From Temnopleurus reevesii (taxonomy: Eukaryota; Echinodermata; Echinoidea; Temnopleuroida; Temnopleuridae), in contig BQKZ01000580.1 in NCBI GenBank assembly GCA_036244855.1, forward strand, positions 44,237 to 108,236: a stretch of 64,000 nucleotides of DNA. Direction: 5' to 3'. Every line of letters starts with the position of its first letter. Positions within the stretch are counted from its first letter, which is position 1. The position numbers were made by a program, and so were the translations under genes. The notes beneath the pieces are model-generated. The model searched no databases and was not told where the DNA came from. It worked only from the letters and a program-made list of their open reading frames with translations. This document shows, piece after piece, positions 53,901 to 59,900 of this stretch.

Positions 53901-56900
53901 AGGAGATAATTAGGGGATGTGACCAAATTTTATGGTAAATTTGATGAGGATTACCGTCTCTATCAAATTACTACTTCCTAAATTACCCAAACGACTAGTG
54001 AATTTGACAAATATTCTATTGATTTCCAACCGTGTGGTACAAAATGAAGGAAATTGTGAGGGTGGGTGATTAAATTTTATGATGAATTTGATGGGCACCT
54101 CTGTCTGCGTGAAACTACTCCTTTCTTCCGATATACCTGTGAAGTAGAGTCTAATATGACGTGCCACATCACCATAAGAGTGATTTAGGAAGTGGTAGTC
54201 ATCATAGACATAGGAAGTGATTTACAAGGCAAGGAGCATCCTAGAAAATATCTCAGAATTTAAAGGTATCCCATATCTTTAAGAAATAAAGCGATTATGG
54301 CATATGGGTCATTTTAAATGATCAGAATGACATAGGGTGCTATTTTTAGGAACAGCTGAATAAACTTCCGGCATCTTCCAAGACAAGCTTTCTTTTTCAG
54401 AAAAGAACCCTGAAAGCAATATAGACAGCTATAAAGAACAGTCAGAATTTAGAAATACATGTAGGTACTTCACCAGATTGAATAGGATTTGTTTCTCTGA
54501 AAAATAAATGTTGAGATTTCCTTTACAGTTATGATGAAATATTGTTTCATGCAACCCCTGTATATTTTCCAGTAAATTCTTATAAGTAAACACTGGAAAC
54601 ACATCTGAGCATTTTGGGGTCTTGTCCCCACCCAGCTCAGGGTAGAATCCTGAACCTTCAGCTTTTTCACTAAGGAGTAACGCACCTGACAATAGAAAAA
54701 AAAAATAACATCTATATGCAGCAATGCAGGGTCCATAGGAAAAGTGATATGTAAAAATTGAAGTGGCTATTCTTTGTCAACACAGTATTATCAGATTAAA
54801 CTATCAATACACATTTCTTGCTATAATAATTACAAAGTCCATAACATGAGTATACACATCATATCAGTGTGTTCTTAGAACAGGCAAAAGAAAATGTAAG
54901 GTTTATGATGTGCTTTATACCCATTGTAACAGTGTGCCCTGATAATTTAGAATGGACTAGAGCTTTAGGTCCATGGAATTTAGGGTTTGAAGGAGTCAAA
55001 CTACATTGTACTATGGATATACATGTATCAGCTTGGAAATACATGTACATACCTAGTGTGTATTCATCAAAGTAGTCGGTCCTTAGAATCGGATGCTGGA
55101 AGTTGACTCCGGAGAAGACAGTGACAGCCTGGATGTTCCAAGTAAGAATAGTGACCACAAGGAGGCCTGTAATGTGAGGATTCAATAGAAAGAGGCAAGG
55201 AGATGTAGCGGGAGGAAAATGAGTAGGGGAGAGAGGAAGAGGGGTAGAGATGGAGGAAGACATGGAAAGAGCATGGGGAAAGAAGAGGGGTGAGGAAAAG
55301 GAGGGTTGTGGGATAAAAGAGAGGAACAGATATTGAGAGAAAAATAAAAACATTAATAAATAAGTAAGTCCTATTATTGTTTGTTTTATATTACATTTCT
55401 TAAAAACCTTTTACCTGTTCCAAGATTATAACAGAATAATTAAACAATTACAATTTCAAAACAAACAATTCTCAATAACCACACAATTACACGTAGCATT
55501 CTGATATCAAAGCCCATCACAAATATAAACAGAATACTCTTTGTACATATTTATAAATGACAACAATACTTCTTTATTCCTGTTATTCCTTTAGGTTTAC
55601 GATAAAACCCAGCATAATGAGGGGTATACATGGCAACAAATCTACTTTCACAGGGAGAAAAAAAAACTTTTCAAGTAACCCTTCTTCAAAATAATAGGAC
55701 ATTAGCCCCTGATGTACAATAGTCATAAAGCAGAGAGAAGAACCAGGTCCAAACAATAAACAGTCTGAAGGAGGGCTTGGACCAAACAATGACGGCCTGA
55801 ATAGAGGACCTCGTAGAGCCATGGGATAAGCCCTTGGTGAGATCCAACTTTATGAATGAGCCAACCAGATTGAAGCAAACAGAACACTTTTCAACATAAA
55901 CACAGCTTAACGAGCCTCTATATGTAGAAAGTGTATCTAGAACGTGATTCACAAGGTTGGTCTATACCATTATTGGAATATCATGTTGGAAGTAACTCGT
56001 ACCACATACCAAGTCTCCTTTTGAATGCCCTCTACAGAACTTTTACCACCATGTATCATCAAAAATATCTTTATAGGAGCTGCTTCGCTGGGATTATTAC
56101 GCAGAAAATCAGGATTGTTGGAGTTTTTCAGATAAATAGTCATGGATACCAATACTTTATCAACAATTATGTGTTTTTGAACTAGCAAGGATCAAGTAGA
56201 CATAGAGATCAGGATATAACTGGATTTTAACCCAAGGCAATGTGAATGTCATTGAGGCAAAGGATGCCAGATGTATACTTTGAGATCTGGACAAGCTCTG
56301 TTTATAGCCTATAGTGAGTCTATAAAAATACACGTACATTGTATATTTGCAATGTGCTGTAATAGAGCACCTGAAGTCTGATAGAATCTTTTGGATCTAG
56401 ACCAGCTTGGTTTTAATGGTCTAAAGCAGGGCTGGTCTAAAGGTAGTGGGGCTACATGAAGAGTCCCATATTTTCTGTAGCTCACAGACTAGTATAACCT
56501 TGGGACAAATGGTTTCTGTTTTTGCTCCAGTGCATTTCTCTTGTAAAATATTGAATAAGTATTCACTCAGGTAGTCTGGACTTCAAGTTTGAGAGCAAGC
56601 AATTAGTTATGAACCACTTATAAAGACTAAGGTGGTGTTGTTCGAAAGTTGTAGTTGATTGGAACATGCAAATTAAAATCACTGTTTCATATGCATCTTG
56701 TTAACCGCAGACCGCAGACCATTCGTGAATGGAATTGCGCATTACAATTTACAACTGATTTGCAGTTGATTTGCGATCAAATGCAACTGTGTAGCAACAT
56801 TCCTTAATAAAGATAAGTAATGTGTTCATTTGTATAAGAGTTGCTCAGTAAACGCCATCAAGTGCCCACTATTGTACCAATGATTCCAATGTTATTTCAC

Positions 56901-59900
56901 TGTATGCCAACTTCTGTGCATGAATAAGCTAGGTTCATTGCCCCTATGGACATATAAATATCTCAAGCTAATTGAAAAAGAAGCTTGCTCCAAGCCATAA
57001 GCTTAGGACTTAATTAACGTCTAGTCCATAGCAAAAGATTTATGCACTTTTGCATTCACAACCATCATGGAGGAAAATATATTGTGCACGACATAAAACA
57101 TGACCTTTAATTACCAAATTGTTTGCATTTTTGCTATTGACAAATCTAACGGTACAAAATGTGTGGGTTTTGCTCTCTGCATATTTTTGGTAGGTCATCC
57201 TAGGGTCCATTATTATTAACTTTATTGTTGATTACTAAACTTTACCGCAGCTTTATATCGTCATTCAATATAAGCACTGAGCCATTGAACCTCTTCAATT
57301 CCATATCCTGACTATATTAGTAAAAGGGAGATATTGTGTCATAATAAAAGTGGAAATAGGGATGTACATGTGATTACAGCGGGGGAATAATGACATTGGA
57401 TCATTAGTTTATAAGACAGGTTAGTGCCCGATTAATGCATTGTGGATGAGTGCACACCAGAGTCATTAAGTGGAAAACAATCCCTAAACTAACTGGTGCA
57501 CCAAAGCTTGTGCTTTGCAGAGAGGTTTTACCTGGACGAGGGTTAAAGAGGATTCATATCACTTTAAAATACTTGAAATTTGATAACTGCTTGAAATTAA
57601 GTTAAATCCAAAAGAGGATGTATCAAGTGGACATAAGTGGATTTTATAATCTTACTTTTCATTAAGAGTCACCTATCGTGAGAATTTGCATGATATCGAA
57701 TTTATACGGGAAATCCTTAAAATAAAGAAAAATATAGTCCACTTCACTGTAGAGGTGATACCTGTATATTCATTATCATATCAATTGGTAATGCACTGCA
57801 TATATAGGATACACGTCACTGATATAAATACACAATAACAAAGTCTAAATATCTGTGAAATAGTTTTATACTTGACTGAAAAGTTTTCGCAGCTGAAAAC
57901 CTGGTAATATCAACAAATTGAGTGTCGGAATCACACCAGAGTGGGCCCCCAAGCAGGCAGAGGTGAAGCACCATTTCCTGCGACGATCTTTGACTAGAAT
58001 TTCCTGAAACGCTCAAAAAGACCTAGAAAAAAGCAATCTGTGCCATTGTCAATGATAAATTGAAGCTTTTCAAGGGTAATGACATCTAACCAGAAGGAAA
58101 TAAAAGAGAAATATTTTGACGCGAGCAAGATCTGAAATTGAAATTGAGATGGTAAATATAGGAATCGCTTGGTAGATTGAGGCACATCAGGGGCTATAGC
58201 AGCGTGTGAATTTCACAACTTATTTTGATGTGTACGCATATATCCAAATTGGGACAATATGATTGGAATATTGTTTGCTTTTAGCACTAATAGTTTATAT
58301 TCAAACAAATCATTTGTGGTGAGCACCTTCAGTTTTCAACTTTTTCGAGGACTAAAGAGGACTATTTGGGATCATTATGAGGTACTTCACCAAAACGTTT
58401 TCTGCTTATAAATAACACCAGATGTGTATAGTTGTTTCAGGGAGAATAGTTTAATCTGAGAAAATGAAATATGACAGTCTTTACACTATCATCAATGCAT
58501 GTAACTCGAAGAAATGCATAACTTCAGAAAGTTTTGTTATGAATTCACTCTGTTTGACACAAAGGATTATCAAGAGAGACAGGATTTATCTTCAAGCTAA
58601 GAGTTGTCAGTTTCCATGGAGATGCTTCTAAATTTAGTCACGCTGGAGCGAGGTATAGTTTGAGCAATTATGATTCAATAATGATTTTCTTGACAGTCTG
58701 CGGAGAATTCCAAGTAGAGTGGTTTGATTGAATTTGCGAAGGTCATGGATTCAAAACCCAAATTGGAACTGAAATTCAAATGGTAAGAGCTTGTCAACGA
58801 GTTTCATGACAGTGTGCAGGGATATCAAAAGTTTAGTGGTTTATTTGGAGGTTTGCAGGTTTAGGATTCAATACCCAACATGGGACTGGTGATCTGAATG
58901 GTGATTGCTCATTACTGAGTTTCATGATAGAGAGCAGGGACTTTGATCTAAAGTGGTTTGTTCGGAGTTGTGAAGGTCATGGATTCAATACCCAACATGG
59001 AACTGATGATCAGACGGGTAATTGCTCAATATTGAGTTTTGATCTTGATGATATGCAGAGACTTCAAAGTAGAGTGGTTTGTTTGGAGGTCTGCAGGTCA
59101 TGTATTCAAAACCCAATATGGGACTGATGATCTGAATGGTGATCCAAATTGCTTATCATTGAGTTTTGATCTTGATGATCTACATAGACTTCAGTGTGGA
59201 GCGTCTTTTTTAAACACATGTGCAGGTCTTGGATTCAATACTCAACATGGAGCTGACATCTAAATTAGTATTCCTCAATAATGAGTTTCATGACAGTGTG
59301 CAGGGACTTCAAAATTCAGTGTTTTTTTTTAATTATTTGGAGGTATGCTGGTCATGGATTCAACACTATCATTACCAAGTGTGCAAAGGATAATTCATTG
59401 ATAGTGTACTGAGGTCTTGCATCAGAGTGGTATCACACTGATTATGGGTGAGAAGGGTATGGATTCAATACCCAGCATGGAGCTGAAAATTGCATGGTGG
59501 TTGCATTTTCTTACATGACTACAACATTTGGAAGCTTGCCAGCCTAAAGTTTCTCAACTGATTGCATGCTCATGCGAAGGTCGTGAATTAACATCCCAAC
59601 ATACATGTAGAACCAATCCAACAGTGATTGCTCATTAAAATTATCCTAATTATGCAATGAGGTCATGTTCAGAATTTTTGTAATAATTGAAGTTAGAGAA
59701 ATGTGTGATGGTCTGAAAGGTCAATTAGCCATAAAAATATCAAAGTTGTAAATTACCAGTACTAAATAAATATATCACGACAATTCTACAAATTTTGACT
59801 TGTTTTTCTAGTTTAACTTCTAAATCCATACAGGTAGTATGACATCCTATACAGGAATTTCTCAGCAATTGATTAAAAAAACTTGAGCAATGTTCCATGA

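Larger units (their letters stand above)
53372..55052 (-). other. intron 2 of the sarcoglycan gene
   Basis: 1681 bp. Holds a MITE next to exon 3 and the MEF2/E-box pair. The frames at 54429-54736 have no recognised similarity. Confidence 0.8.

Noticed and set aside
54429..54736. Overlapping minus-strand frames that might supply an extra exon between exons 2 and 3
   Set aside because: No sarcoglycan-like sequence, and exons 2 and 3 already join in phase.
58670..59610. CRISPR-like regular repeats
   Set aside because: The repeats are imperfect, the spacers are homologous to each other, the genome is animal and there are no cas genes; it is a tandem array.
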